This document shows, piece by piece, positions 33,197 through 52,642 of a stretch of DNA of 64,000 bases. This stretch comes from Lingula anatina (taxonomy: Eukaryota; Brachiopoda; Lingulata; Lingulida; Lingulidae): the NCBI RefSeq assembly GCF_001039355.2, contig NW_019775896.1, positions 44,718 through 108,717 of the forward strand, written 5' to 3'. Numbering within the stretch: the first letter of the stretch is position 1; every line of letters begins with the position of its first letter. The translations under genes were made by a program, and so were the position numbers. Below the pieces are notes generated by a model. That model worked only from the letters and a program-made list of their open reading frames with translations. It searched no databases and had not been told where the DNA came from.

Positions 33197-35827
33197 AAAA
33201 ATCATTTGCAACTGTATATACATACAGCCTATGTAAAGTTACTTTCAAAGTTGAATCAGTTCAGTTTGTGAACTTTAAGAGCTTGTCCACGAGAGAACCA
33301 GCCCAGGGTGGCAAGGTGGGGGTCAGCGGATTTCAACCAAATTTGTTGTATGGAGGCATATTAGGAAGTTATTCATGAGTTAGGAAGGAATCCCAAAAAT
33401 ATCCTTTCTTCAGAGAATTATTAGCCTATTATAAGTCATGGCTTATGTAGCCTCTTTGAGACTCCATTTTTACCTTGGAAAAATAATGATATATTTTGTG
33501 TAAATTAAACAAAAATGGAGAAAACCATAAAAATATAAGACCTTACAAACATTGAAAACAATCATTTGGCTTGCCACAGATATATGTAGAATTCAGATAA
33601 GACCCTGCTTGGGCGAGCCACACCCATTTTTAACACCCCTCCCCCCCAAAGTCCAATTTTGATACTACCATCTTTAATTGCATATATCTCCATCTTCACA
33701 GGGTTTACAGCTATAAAACTGCATGAATATTTTAGGCAGATATGGATCACTCCAAATCAAGTTTCAAAAGTTACTGCTGTATAAAAACAGGTACTGAAAA
33801 ATACCCCCAAAGTTGGCCATTTTTATGGCAAAAAATCATGGTGGATTCATTCAAGTCTATGTAGACAATGGGTTTGATTAATTTATTAAACCATTTTGCT
33901 CTACAATGATGTTACTAAATCAATAGGGCTGGTGAGCACGGAAAGTGGATGTGTACAAATGAATATCAGGTCAGTGGGTCATAGATCAAGGTCACTGGGC
34001 TTCATATTTGTAAATTGCCATATATGGACTTTTTAATTTGTATGGACAAAAAGTTTAGAGGAAATAAACCTTAGATTCTGTTACTTTGGATAGGCACTGG
34101 CAATTAACTTGAGAGTTTATATGATAATTTTAATATATATATTTTTTAATATCATCAATTTGGTGAATACAAATTAAAATCTTAGTTTAGTAGCGATTTC
34201 TTTTTGGTGCAATATTTATCATATAGAGATCAGGATATGCCATAGTATTTATGGGAGCAAAGCCAGAACAAATCTTTTTTAATTATCAAAAGGTTTTTTT
34301 AATCATCCACACCACTTTTTGGTGACTATTTATGAGCATACAGTAACTAAAAAATTATTCAATTCAGTTTATTGTTGTCTCAGATGAATAATTACAAATA
34401 ATAAAAAAATCACAAAATTGTAATACAGCAATACATGCAAAGCAGTGCAACATTAGTTGTGATCATTACAAACTATATCATAATGTAGCAAAACAAGATA
34501 ATTTTCTATTCAAAAAGCAAAACTAACACAACTGCAAAATATATCCTGGTGTTATGAAACATCTTTGCAGTTTTATATCAAACATTACAGCTCATAACAT
34601 CAAAGTTTTTAATACATTTTTCTTCCTGATTAGTCTGTAACCCTCCTTACTGACATTTCAATCTCATCTTCATGCTCACAAATGCTAGGTTCTGCTGGCC
34701 TGTTTCTTGTGCCCTTCTAAACTCATTCAGTAAAACTCCTTTACTTTATTTGAATATAGTTTCAAAGGTTTAGATGACTTTAAAGCTCATCCATTGTGTA
34801 ACTCAGTGAGATATTCAAGAGGGTGGAGTTCTCTCACAGCTGATGTGCTTTAAGTTTTTCTTTAGTCAGATTGTTGGCCCACTAGACTTTAATTTGATCA
34901 AAAGCTGTTTTTTTGGCACATTTCATAACTGTGGTCTAAAAAAAGGACCTTACAATTACTCTTCAGTCTTGGTAGCAAAAGATTTCAGAGAAGACTTCTC
35001 TGGACAAGAAAAATTTCCTTGTTTGTGATCTTGCTTGGTATGGTTCCAGTTGGCACATTTGCCTCAGAAAAATCCAAATTAACTTTAACATCAGTATCAC
35101 TCATGTTAAAAGTGCTCAAGGAAGGGAGACACCTTTTCTCATGTTTTAGGAATCAAGTCTGTCTGTCTAGCTGGATGTAGAAAATGGCTCCAACTGCAGA
35201 AACTAGGGCCTCATGCATCTCCTCGGCATTTGTTATATTGTGGCTTTCATTTACACATATGCCTTTCTACAACAGCCCTCATTTCCACACTAGTTTCAGT
35301 TTCTGCAAGGCTTTGGACTCTTGCTGACCATAAGATCACTGTGTGTCAAATAACACTTCTCAAATATGCCTGAAATATAAATATAGCTTACTATAGACAC
35401 ATAAAAACACTTATCTGAAAGGTAATTGATACATTGATGAAAAATAAATTATTATCCCATTTGTCCATGTTTTATAAGTAAGGCATGGTTTCGAATATTA
35501 ATTATGAGGAGCCTAGCAATTTTGCCAAGACCAGCCATAGCTTCAATCTAATTCCAATTGTTACCCTTAAATTTATTTTACCCAAATACATTTAACCTAC
35601 ATAAATACCCACACAAAGATAGCTTAAAAGAAAATTATCACAGATCCTTAGGCTGCAATTTCATTATTTGAAAGGGGGCATTTTTCTTTTTTAAAAATGG
35701 ACCGTTTACCATTAAAAAAATTACACCTAGATCATTTTTCTGAGTGAACTTTTTTTTTCTGGCTTTTAGTCTGTATTAAAATACAAAAAAACCGGTTTCT
35801 TACCTGAACCAAGTGGCACCAGTAGAT

Positions 35828-36227
35828 TCAAATGGCTTTTTGTCTACACTGACATCTGCAAGTTAATCCCGTGACATATTTCGTTATAGGCTCGTTTTTC
35901 CCTGTGTGGATGGTTTCCAGCACAAACCAAGCCCATATCCCAATGCTGGTCACATGGTGTAACCCATTCATTCTCCCAAAGATACTTGGAAATGTCCAAT
36001 TGCGATCATCGGAGACAAAAGAATCCACACCTGACAAGAATCAGTTTGCTTTCGTAACTCACGCTGTTTTGCTCCACGTAAACGCGACGAAGATGACTGT
36101 TAATATCTTTGTTGAAATTTTTCAATACACTACATGCTTTTTTATATCTGTACACAGAGTATAAACCACATGATATACGACTTCGTTGAGGAAGATTTGC
36201 AAACAAACAGTCTGCGATTTCCGCCAT
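35828..36227 (-). pseudogene. Probable transposase remnant of the TTAA element
   Basis: Two overlapping minus frames: 36227-36006 beginning MAEIADCLFANLPQRSR, and 36037-35828 with GVDSFVSDDRNWTFPSIFGR and a Cys-rich end (LTCRCQCRQKA). They may be one split gene, joined either by a frameshift or by splicing near 36035. A further fragment, MHEALVSAVGAIFYIQLDRQ, is at about 35216-35155. I cannot assign a family from the residues alone. Confidence 0.45.
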
Positions 36228-36356
36228 GTTGGATAATGACGTTGTGTTGTTCTGACGTTAGTACATTAGTTTCACATGGTTTTAAAATGTGTTAGATGCT
36301 TGTTTTAACCAGAAAAAAATATAAATAGGTAAAATGAAAATAAAAAGTTCAACTAA

Positions 36357-36738
36357 CAGTGTTTTAAACCATTTGTTGACTTGAAAGAGATAGCTGAAGT
36401 TGAGTGCACCGATATACATGTCAGGATAGATTGACGAAAAATGAAGAAATTAGGTCATGTTCTATCTGTTACAACGGACAAGTTGTAGAACAGCAGTAAG
36501 TTTTGATTTCATGTATAAATAGATTAATGAGTTATCTGTTAGTCCTGANGTATTTTAAACCATTTGTTGACTTGAAAGAGATAGCTGAAGTTGATTGCAC
36601 CGATATACATGTCCGGATAGATTGACGAAAAATGAAGAAATTAGGTCATGTTCTATCTGTTACAACGGACAAGTTGTAGAACAGCAGTAAGTTTTGATTT
36701 CATGTATAAATAGATTAATGAGTTATCTGTTAGTCCTG
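36357..36738 (+). repeat. About 188 bp near-identical tandem pair around a gap
   Basis: 36361-36548 and 36552-36738 are nearly identical (two or so differences) and meet at the n at 36549. This looks like two contig ends that overlap but were not merged. Confidence 0.85.
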
Positions 36739-37203
36739 AACAAGCTTTACCCCAAAGACCTGTGAAGATGAAGATATTGTCAAAAATAGAAGGGGGGTGT
36801 TAAAAGCATGTGGTTTGTAGGCCGGAGAAAAACGCTTGGTTTGTTACCATGGAAACAAAGAGAGTGAAAAAAGTGTATATCATTTTAATCCCCTATCTTT
36901 AGGTTATAATATATCACCAAACTAAATCATTCAGTGACACCTGTATAAACTTTAAGGCCAATCAATATAACCCTGTTTTTCAGAAGAATTTTTGGTTGAT
37001 TATACCCCCAAATTGTCACTGGCCATATCTCTGTAAGTAGGGATTTTTTTCAGGAAATATTGCAGCCTCAGATATTGTTCATATAAAGGTTCAAACACAC
37101 CAAATATGATGTAAATCCGTTCACCCCCACCTTGCCGCATTTTCTACATTTGGGTTGGTTTTCTCGTGGACACACACTTAACATGCACTAATGTGTCAAT
37201 CTA

Positions 37204-44197
<6,994 letters not shown>

Positions 44198-45144
44198 GCT
44201 TTACCTCCACAAAGTCCAAAAGCCTTCTATTACATCAACAGTCTACCGGTAATCCTTTACTTTTTCAACAATATTGACTTGTGATATATACTAACTTGAA
44301 GGACACTGCGTGACCTCTAAAATAGCATTGGACCAATCACAGTGTTCCACTGGGCACACACCCACATTGAGATTGGCGCCATCTATCATTAAATATCTTC
44401 ACCTTAAAATATTGCAAACATGGCAGGTGGCGTCCTCTATCAACAAACATTAACAGCATAACAATTAAAAGTACATTATTAAATTTTATGGCCTGTCGTA
44501 ATGCAAATGTGTGCACCTGAATTGAATGTGACTACATAGGGATAACTCTAACAAGTATAAAAATCTAATAAACTGTAGAAAAGTTCCCATATTTTAATAA
44601 TAATATTAAAACATTATTTAAAATCATTATTTAATGCAAAGGCATTAAATTATTTAAAAACAAACAAACATTCCTCTTATTTGCCATAAACAAGACTCTG
44701 AAGCTCTGATTAGAAGGATCAGATCAGTTCTTAGTGCTTCTGATTATGCTGGACAGGCCACATTTTGAATGCTCTTCCAACGCCTTGTACGACATGAGTG
44801 AGACAATTTTCTAACTTTCTAAACCCTCTACCCCCTCACTAGTATAGTGTAAGTTTTTAGTACTTAAATCCTCCAATGTTTATTATTATTATTATTTCAT
44901 TTCTGTACCAAATATCAATAATTTCAATATCCAAATGTTGGCCACAGTACATTTGCAACATGAATCCAAAAGTCCTAGTTCAAAGTATCAATGATGTGAA
45001 AACAGTATCATTGTGATGAATAAAATCACAGAGGTTTTATACTCATTAGTCACATTATAAGTAGACCAGACATTATACATTATTACTCTGGTTCAGGGGG
45101 TGACATTTCTATTGTCCAGTGTGTGTACATAACAATCACTTTTT

Positions 45145-45330
45145 ACCTCTGCCAAGGAGGTTATGTTTTCACCCCTGTTTGTCTGTTTGTTTGTTTGTTT
45201 GTCATCAACATAACTCAAAAAAGTTATGGACCGATTTTGATGAAATTTTCAGGAACTGTCAAAAGTGGGCCAAGGAAGAGATGATTAGTTTTTGGTGGTG
45301 ATCCAGATCAATAATCAATCAATAATCAAT
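45145..45330 (+). repeat. Dispersed repeat (CCAAGGAGGTTATGTTTTC type), copy in block A
   Basis: Begins CTCTGCCAAGGAGGTTATGT, then CACCCCTGTTTGTCTGTTTG repeats, a conserved ATGGACCGATTTTGATGAAA and GGTGGTGATCCAGATCA. I recall this consensus as a widespread interspersed repeat in aquatic animals. It encodes no protein of its own. Its counterpart is at 49840-50025. Confidence 0.6.
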
Positions 45331-47091
45331 AATAATCAAAAATTGCTGCCTTGGAAAAGGTCTGCACTCTCATTTTGCAATAAAAACATCTATTGTTTAC
45401 AATGTAATGAAAAACTGACTCTAACCCTAACAGCTTAAAAATTAATCAATTGAAAATAAGGTTTAGTTGTGTTTTTATGTGAAAATACAAAAGCTATATG
45501 TATTCAACAAATAATGAAGACAGAATTGAACTTAAACCCTTTACTAGCATACAGGCATCTTTATTTCTCTAATAAAATTGTTATTTTTTTCCATTAGATA
45601 ATAACAATAATTATTTCACAAACTAGAAAAAAAAACTTTCATAGTGTCTCAAAAGCACTTTTTCTAACTTTTTTTACCTACATAAATCAACTTATAAAAT
45701 TCTATCAGAGAGAAAAATAATTATATATTTAGATCCAAATGTTTCCTATGATCAGACCAGCTTGATTTCACAGCATTTAAATTATATAACACATTTCCAT
45801 AAATTGCTTCACATTCAGCATCAACAGGAAAATCAATGACAGTTGCCTACAGTTAATGGAAAACACAGTTGATCAATATCTTAATCTGTAAATCTCTTCA
45901 TTCTTTGCAAAAGAAGACTGAATCTAGATTTTCTTTAGTTTCAGACAGTATACGGTATATACTTGCTCATAAAAAGGCTGCATTCTATAGTGCGATTTTG
46001 AGCCAAATAATTTTTTCGAGGCATATAACTACCCCTATACCCATGCACAGAACTGCTGTTTTAGCTTCATGGTGAAAAATTCCACCCTATAATCAAAATA
46101 ATTAAATAACCCTGAGGCAATTTCTATAAATATATAAAAATAGCATTTACTTTCCCCTAATTACTTAGTAACAAACCAAAAGAGACATTGTTGGGCAAAT
46201 GATGTATTCCCTAATGTACACAGATTAATTTTTTTTCATAAGTAAAACTTGTCCATAACAAGTTTTTTCTAACCACTTTTATCTTAAAACATTGCAAGTT
46301 TTTTCTAACCACTTTTATCAATTATATTATCCATTTTCATCAATCGCCTTTCTTAAACTATGGTGAAGAGAGAAACATTTTCTGAACAAGGCAAGCCATA
46401 TTTCTCAGGTTATAAATAATGTAGGAAAAAATACACCACAAGATGGAACAGCAGGTGTCTGGAAATAAGGTCAGGTAAAGAAGTATGCTCTCTCTCTCTC
46501 CCAATTACTAAATTAGACAGAACAAAAATAGTACAACTATACAAGAGCAGTGTCCTCCAGCATTACTTTTCGTATAAATAGGTTACTTAATGCATTTAAA
46601 TGCAACTTTCCTCAACAAAACAGTGCACGAGTTTTTCACGTGCAAACACGCATTTATCATGTGCTCAGGCGCAATCGATAAAAAGGCATTTAAATAAAAC
46701 CAGTTCAAACAAATCGAATAAGTAGTGTGCAATGAAATTCTGCCCGCATATTTTGAGGGTTTTTTTCGGCGGTTAATTTTCTCGGATGCTTTTCAGAAAT
46801 GATTTAGGTTGATAGTGTGTTTCTACAATGTTCGTAGATCGGTATTTGCTACAAAACTAATTGAATATGACAAATTAAAGTTGACCATCTGACTGATCAG
46901 CGTGTAGATTTCGATGCGTAAACTCTGACCCAATTTTGACGCTACACATTCATGCCTATTTCATAAGTGAAATTAAGCTCTAAAACAAAACCTTTAGTGA
47001 TGAATTGACAGCTCGTAGATTCGTCAACTGGACTGTCATAAAAAAAATTAGCAGTGGCTTTAAGTAAAACGCATAAAACTCCTCTACTAAC

Positions 47092-47340
47092 CTCTATTCG
47101 GAAGTGGTGTAGTCTGGCTGTGAGACATTGCTTGTGAAATACGTCACAATATACGTCACTGACGTCAGCACATTATTTTCAACTAGGTCAAATTTGTTTA
47201 GAACTAGAGCAAGGCCTGAATGCAGAGTCAGCGAAAGTGTAGACTAACAAGTTGGTCCTAGCAAGTTTCATGATAAGAACAAGGAAGATTTACTGAGAGC
47301 ATATGATCACTGGCACTTGCTTTATTTAAGGGAATTGTAA
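47092..47340. promoter_or_regulatory. Bidirectional PFKFB/AMZ promoter region, copy A
   Basis: Three ACGTCA words in 27 bp (47141, 47153, 47162), the last two forming ACGTCACTGACGTCA, a full CRE-like site. On the minus side a possible non-coding PFKFB exon ends at 47092 with donor GTTAGT. On the plus side a possible AMZ non-coding exon ends near 47350 with donor GTAAGT. Transcription start sites are inferred. Confidence 0.45.
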
Positions 47341-47704
47341 GAAATAAGTGGTAAGTTGCACGGGGAATGGGAGGCGTGTTTTGGTTGCCTCAGTGTTGTG
47401 TGGAAATGTGTGTGTGTGTGTGTGTGTGTACGTGTGCGTGCGGGGCGGGAGAAGTGGACAGTGGCTTTGTGGTACTCGGCTATACTACTTGTAGTAATAT
47501 AATTAGTATGATTGCATGTATTTTTAGGGAAAAATAGTACTCTCTCTCTTTCTCATAAATGTTTCAAACTTGATACACCCACCAACTTCTAGAGATCTTT
47601 ATAACTACAGAAAATGTACATACACTTCTGCGTTGCATTACTTATTAACCATATAGTTTTATGTTTGAAAATGCTGTTGCAGCCTGAGCTGTGAAATAAT
47701 CAAA

Positions 47705-47813
47705 ATGCCGAAGCCGAAGTCAAGTAAATCCAAGATGAAAACTAGACCTGTGCCGTTCGTCGCAGGATTCAAGCCAGTGACAAAACCAAGACAGATGAAG
47801 GCTATAACTGGAG
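47705..47813 (+). CDS. AMZ first coding exon, haplotype copy A
   Basis: ATG 47705, 36 codons plus one base, then GTGGGAAG. It differs from copy B by a Pro/Leu change at residue 4, and just after the donor (copy B has a 10 bp longer stretch). In copy A the exon read on without splicing would stop soon after (KKTSL). No AMZ exon follows before the gap. Confidence 0.7.
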
Positions 47814-48804
47814 GTGGGAAGAAGACATCTCTTTAAATTACCCATGCTGTTATTCCACCTTATTGGTTTGAGTGCATGCTATGAAGAAGTATTACTTATA
47901 TATTAAAGATCTGTTTTTAAAAGAAATTGCCAAGGCAACCCGCACGAAAATGCAGTACATTGTAGTATCGAAGTAGCAAAAAAGCATTAACGCNTAATTT
48001 GAGTTCTAACATAACCAGACAATTATTGGTCTAGTTCTGCTCCAGCAAGCGCTTTCATGGTGACCTGCCCACTCCCTAAAGCTAGACTATCCTTTCCATA
48101 TGCTTTTATTTACTATGTAGCATATGTATGCCCAACTTTCAAGTGATAAGGAAAACCAGTTCTGCATCCTCTTGCAAACCAGTTTCATTTATAGCTTAAT
48201 TCAATATCTTTTTGGCACTTACAAAACTTTTATTTCAATGAAGTGCTTTCAAAAAGTGAGGTCATGACAATTTATATTTGTCTAAGCTTGTATTACAAGC
48301 TAAAAGAAAAAAGAAACACAAGAAGCACCAGTGCTGCACCAAAGTAGAATAAAATTAATTTCTACATTTTTTTTTACAAATGAATACATTCAGAAGATTG
48401 AAAATAACATTTTAATCCTCCATATTGTGCTTCTAAACCAGACCTACAAACAGCAACAAATGATACAATTAACTGTGTACAGTATACAACCTATACAGGT
48501 ATAGCATCACTTATTTAAGAACATCTGTTCAGAAACCGTCTAGACAATAACACAAACAGCTTATAACACGACAAACAATCATGATGCAGTTCATATGCTA
48601 TTACCCACTTTTTCTTTAGTGTAAAAAAGTAAGTTAATACCCAGTAAATACCAAAAGAGGGACAAAAATGCTTATCTAAGCTGAAAGCCTGTTTTTAATC
48701 CAGGTGAGCTATCGTATAACCTGCTTTATATATCACAAACATCCCAAAAGTGACCCACTTGTCTAATGCAGCAACATATAATACAGAAGTTGAAGAAAAC
48801 TTAC

Positions 48805-48895
48805 CATTGTGTTTATGTACTAGTACACCACCATGGAATGAACACTTGTCCAATCTGTTATTATCTACTCTCTTGGAGTTTAGGTTCTCATCCAT
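48805..48895 (-). CDS. PFKFB: PFKFB first coding exon, second (haplotype) copy
   Basis: Identical in protein to 44107-44197: ATG at 48895, donor GTAAGT directly after CACAATG, phase 1. Both copies join in frame to the exon starting at 39105. Most likely the same exon on the other haplotype. Confidence 0.8.
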
Positions 48896-49839
48896 GCTTT
48901 ACCTCCACAAAGTCCAAAAGCCTTCCAATACATCAACAGTCTACCGGTAATCCTTTACTTTTTCAACAATATTGACTTGTGATATATACTAACTTGAAGG
49001 ACACTGCATGACCTCTAAAATAGCATTGGACCAATCACAGTGTTCCACTGAGCACACACCCACATTTGGATTGGCGCCATCTATCATTGAAAATCTTCAC
49101 CTTAAAATATTGCAAACATGGCAGGTGGCGTCCTCTATCAACAAACATTAACAGCATAACAATTAAAAGTACATTATTAAATTTTATGGCCTGTCGTAAT
49201 GCAAATGTGTGCACCTGAATTGAATGTGACTACATAGGGATAACTCTAACAAGTATAAAAATCTAATAAACTGTAGAAAAGTTCCCATATTTTAATTATA
49301 ATGTTAAAACATTATTTAAAATCATTATTTAATGCAAAGGCATTAAATTATTTAAAAACAAACAAACATTCCTCTTACTTGCCAAGAACAAGACTTTGAA
49401 GCTCTGATTAGAAGGATCAGACCAGTTCTTAGTGCTTACGATTATGCTGGACAGGCCACATTTTGAATGCTCGTCCAACGCCTTGTACGACATGAGTGAG
49501 ACAATTTTCTAACTTTCTAAACCCCCTACCCCCTCACTAGTATAGCGTAAGTTTTTAGTACTTAAATCCTCCAATGTTTATTATTATTATTTCATTTTTG
49601 TACCACATATCAATAATTTCTATATCCAAATGTTGGCCAAAGTACATTTGCGACATGAATCCAAAAGTCCTAGTTCAAAGTATCAATGATCTGAAAACAG
49701 TATCATTGTGATGAATAAAATCACAGAGGTTTTATACTTATTAGTCACATATAAGTAGACCAGACATTATACATTATTACTCTGGTTCAGGGGGTGACAC
49801 TTCTATTGTCCAGTGTGTGTACATAACAATCACTTTTTA

Positions 49840-50025
49840 CCTCTGCCAAGGAGGTTATGTTTTCACCCCTGTTTGTCTGTTTGTTTGTTTGTCATCAACA
49901 TAACTCAAAAAAGTTATGGACCGATTTTGATGAAATTTTCAGGAACTGTCAAAAGTGGGCCAAGGAAGAGATGATTAGTTTTTGGTGGTGATCCAGATCA
50001 ATAATCAATCAATAATCAATAATAA
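49840..50025 (+). repeat. Dispersed repeat, copy in block B
   Basis: Same as 45145-45330 but with one fewer GTTT unit, a typical allelic microsatellite difference. Confidence 0.6.
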
Positions 50026-50583
50026 TCAAAAATTGCTGCCTTGGAAAAGGTCTGCACTCTCATTTTGCAATAAAAACATCTATTGTTTACAATGTAGTGA
50101 AAAACTGACTCTAACCCTAACAGCTTAAAAATTAATCAATTGAAAATAAGGTTTAGTTGTGTTTTTATGTGAAAATACAAAAGCTATATGTATTCAACAA
50201 ATAATGAAGACAGAATTGAACTTAAACCCTTTACTAGCATACAGGCATCTTTATTTCTCTAATAAAATTATTTTTTCCATTAGATAATAACAATAATTAT
50301 TTCACAAACTAGAAAAAACTTTCATAGTGTCTCAAAAGCAATTTTTCTAACTTTTTTTTACCTACATAAATCAACTTATAAAATTCAATCAGAGAGAAAA
50401 ATAATTATATATTTAGATCCAAATGTTTCCTATGATGACAGCTTCAGACCAGCTTGATTTCACAGCATTTAAATTATATAACACATTTCCATAAATTGCT
50501 TCACATTCAGCATCAACAAGGAAATCAATGACAGTTGCCAACAGTTAATGGAAAACACAGTTGATCAATATCTTAATCGGTAA

Positions 50584-50840
50584 GGCTTCGTTCACATGCA
50601 ATGTCTATTTTCTAAATTCTATTTTCTATTTGCGGCATGTCTTATGATCACGGTCTATGCACTGAATATCCCGCCGCGTAATTACTGGCAGCGCGAGCCA
50701 GTTACTATAAGTTACTATAAGTAACTGGCTCGCGCTGCCAGTAATTACGCGGCGGGATATTAAGTGCACAGACCGTGATCATAAGATAGCGCGAATAGAA
50801 AATAGAATTTAGAAAATAGACATTGCATGTGAACGAAGCC
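50584..50840. mobile_element. Palindromic MITE with TAA duplication, present only in copy B
   Basis: A 257 bp near-perfect palindrome with ends GGCTTCGTTCACATGCAATG and its reverse complement. It is flanked by TAA at 50581-50583 and 50841-50843. The corresponding place in copy A (45889-45891) has a single TAA and no insertion. A 3 bp TAA/TWA target fits the PIF/Harbinger (Tourist-like) group. Confidence 0.88.
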
Positions 50841-52011
50841 TAAATCTCTTCATTCTTTGCAAAAGAAGACTGAATCTAGATTTTCTTTCAGACAGTATAC
50901 GGTATATACTTGCTCATAAAAAAATTGCATTCTATAGTGCGATTTTGCGCCAATTAATTTTTTCGAGGCATATAACTACCCCTATACCCATGCGCAGAAC
51001 TGCTGTTTTAGCTTCATGGTGAAAAATTCCATCCTTTAATCAAAATTACAAAATAACCCTGAGGCAATTTCTATAAATATATAAAAATTGCATTTACTTT
51101 CTCCTAAGTACATAATAACTTACCAAAAGAGACATTGCTGGGCTATTGTACACAGATATATATATATTTTTTCATAAGTAAAACTTGTCCGTAACAAGTT
51201 TTTTCTCACCACCTTTTATCAATTATATATTATCCATTTTCATCAATCGCCTTTCTTACACAATGGTGAAGAGAGAAACATTTACTGAACAAGGCAAGCC
51301 ATATTTCTCATTGAACTCTCCCAGGTTATAAATAATGTAGGAAAAAATACACCACAAGATGGAACAGCAGGTGTCTGGAAATAAGGTCAGGTAAAGAAGT
51401 ATGCTCTCTCTCTCCCAATTACTAAATTAGACAGAACAAAAATAGTACACCTATACAAGAGCAGTGTCGTCCAGCATTACTTTTCGTATAAATAGGTTAC
51501 TTAATGCATTTAAATGCAACTTTCCTTAACAAAACAGTGCACGAGTTTTTCACGTGCAAGCACGCATTTATCATGTGCTCAGGCGCAATCGATAAAAAGG
51601 CATTTAAATAAAACCAGTTCAAACAAATCGAATAAGTAGTGTGCAATGAAATTCTGCCCGCATATTTTGAGGTTTTTTTCGACCTTTAATTTTCTCGGAT
51701 GCTTTTCAGAAATTATTTAGGTTGATAGTGTGTTTCTACAATGTTCGTAGATCGGTATTTGCTACAGAACTAATTGAAAATGACAAATTAAAGTTGACCA
51801 TCTGACTGATCAGCGTGTAGATTTCGATGCGTAAACTCTGACCCAATTTTGACGCTACACATTCATGCCTATTTCATAAGTGAAATTAAGCTCTAAAATA
51901 AAACCTTTAGTGCTGAATTGACAGCTTGTAAATTCGTCAACTGGACAGTCATAAAAAAAAATTAGCTGTGGCATTAAGTAAAACGCATAAAACTCCTCTA
52001 CTAACCTCTAT

Positions 52012-52278
52012 TCGGAAGTGGTGTAGTCTGGCTGTGAGACATTGCTTGTGAAATACGTCACAATATACGTCACTGACGTCAGCACATTATTTTCAACTAG
52101 GTCAAATTTGTTTAGAACTAGAGCAAGGCCTGAATGCAGAGTCAGCGAAAGTGCATAGAGTGTAGACTAAACAAGTTGGTCCAAGCAAGTTTCATGATTA
52201 ATAAGAACAAGGAAGATTTATTGCGGGCATATGATCACTGACACTTGCTTTCTTCAAGGGAATTGTAAGAAATAAGTG
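52012..52278. promoter_or_regulatory. Bidirectional PFKFB/AMZ promoter region, copy B
   Basis: The same three ACGTCA sites at 52055, 52067 and 52076. A probable AMZ 5' UTR exon ends at 52278 before GTAAGTTG and is spliced to the coding exon after TGCTGTTGCAG (52620). The CRE-like cluster is unchanged between the copies, whereas surrounding sequence varies. Confidence 0.45.
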
Positions 52279-52642
52279 GTAAGTTGCACGGGGAATGGGA
52301 GGCGTGTTTTGGTTGCCTCAGTGTTGTGTGGAAATGTGTGTGTGTGTGTGTGTGTTTGTGTGTGTGCACGTGTGCGTGCGGGGCGGGAGAAGTGGACAGT
52401 GGCTTTGTGGTACTCGGCTATACTACTTGTAGTAATATAATTAGTATGATTGCATGTATTTTTAGGGAAAAATAGTACTCTCTCTCTTTCTCATAAATGT
52501 TTCAAACTTGATACACCCACCAACTTCTAGAGATCTTTATAACTACAGAAAATGTAAATACACTTCTGCGTTGCATTACTTATTAACCATATAGTTTTAT
52601 GTTTGAAAATGCTGTTGCAGCCTGAGCTGTGAAATAATCAAA

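Larger units (their letters stand above)
33279..37177 (-). mobile_element. TTAA-flanked DNA transposon, Kolobok-like, decayed
   Basis: A TTAA at 33275-33278 and another at 37178-37181 flank terminal inverted repeats: GAGCTTGTCCACGAGAGAAC at the left and, in reverse complement, GTGTGTGTCCACGAGAAAAC at the right. Similarity continues inward through GGCAAGGTGGGGGT and CGGATTT. TTAA duplications are shared by piggyBac and Kolobok; the ends lack the CCC start of piggyBac, so Kolobok is more likely. Minus-strand coding remnants lie at 35152-36227, broken by shifts and stops. The right end is 25 bp from the PFKFB exon 37341-37207. The gap at 36549 lies inside. Confidence 0.75.

Noticed and set aside
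36357-36738. Tandem duplication as a biological repeat
   Set aside because: The two copies are nearly identical and meet exactly at a gap, so an unmerged contig overlap is the simpler explanation.
47705-47842. Separate 43-residue small protein gene in copy A
   Set aside because: The same exon in copy B joins in exact phase to AMZ exon 2, and the downstream stop differs between the copies because of a 10 bp indel, so it is better explained as AMZ exon 1.
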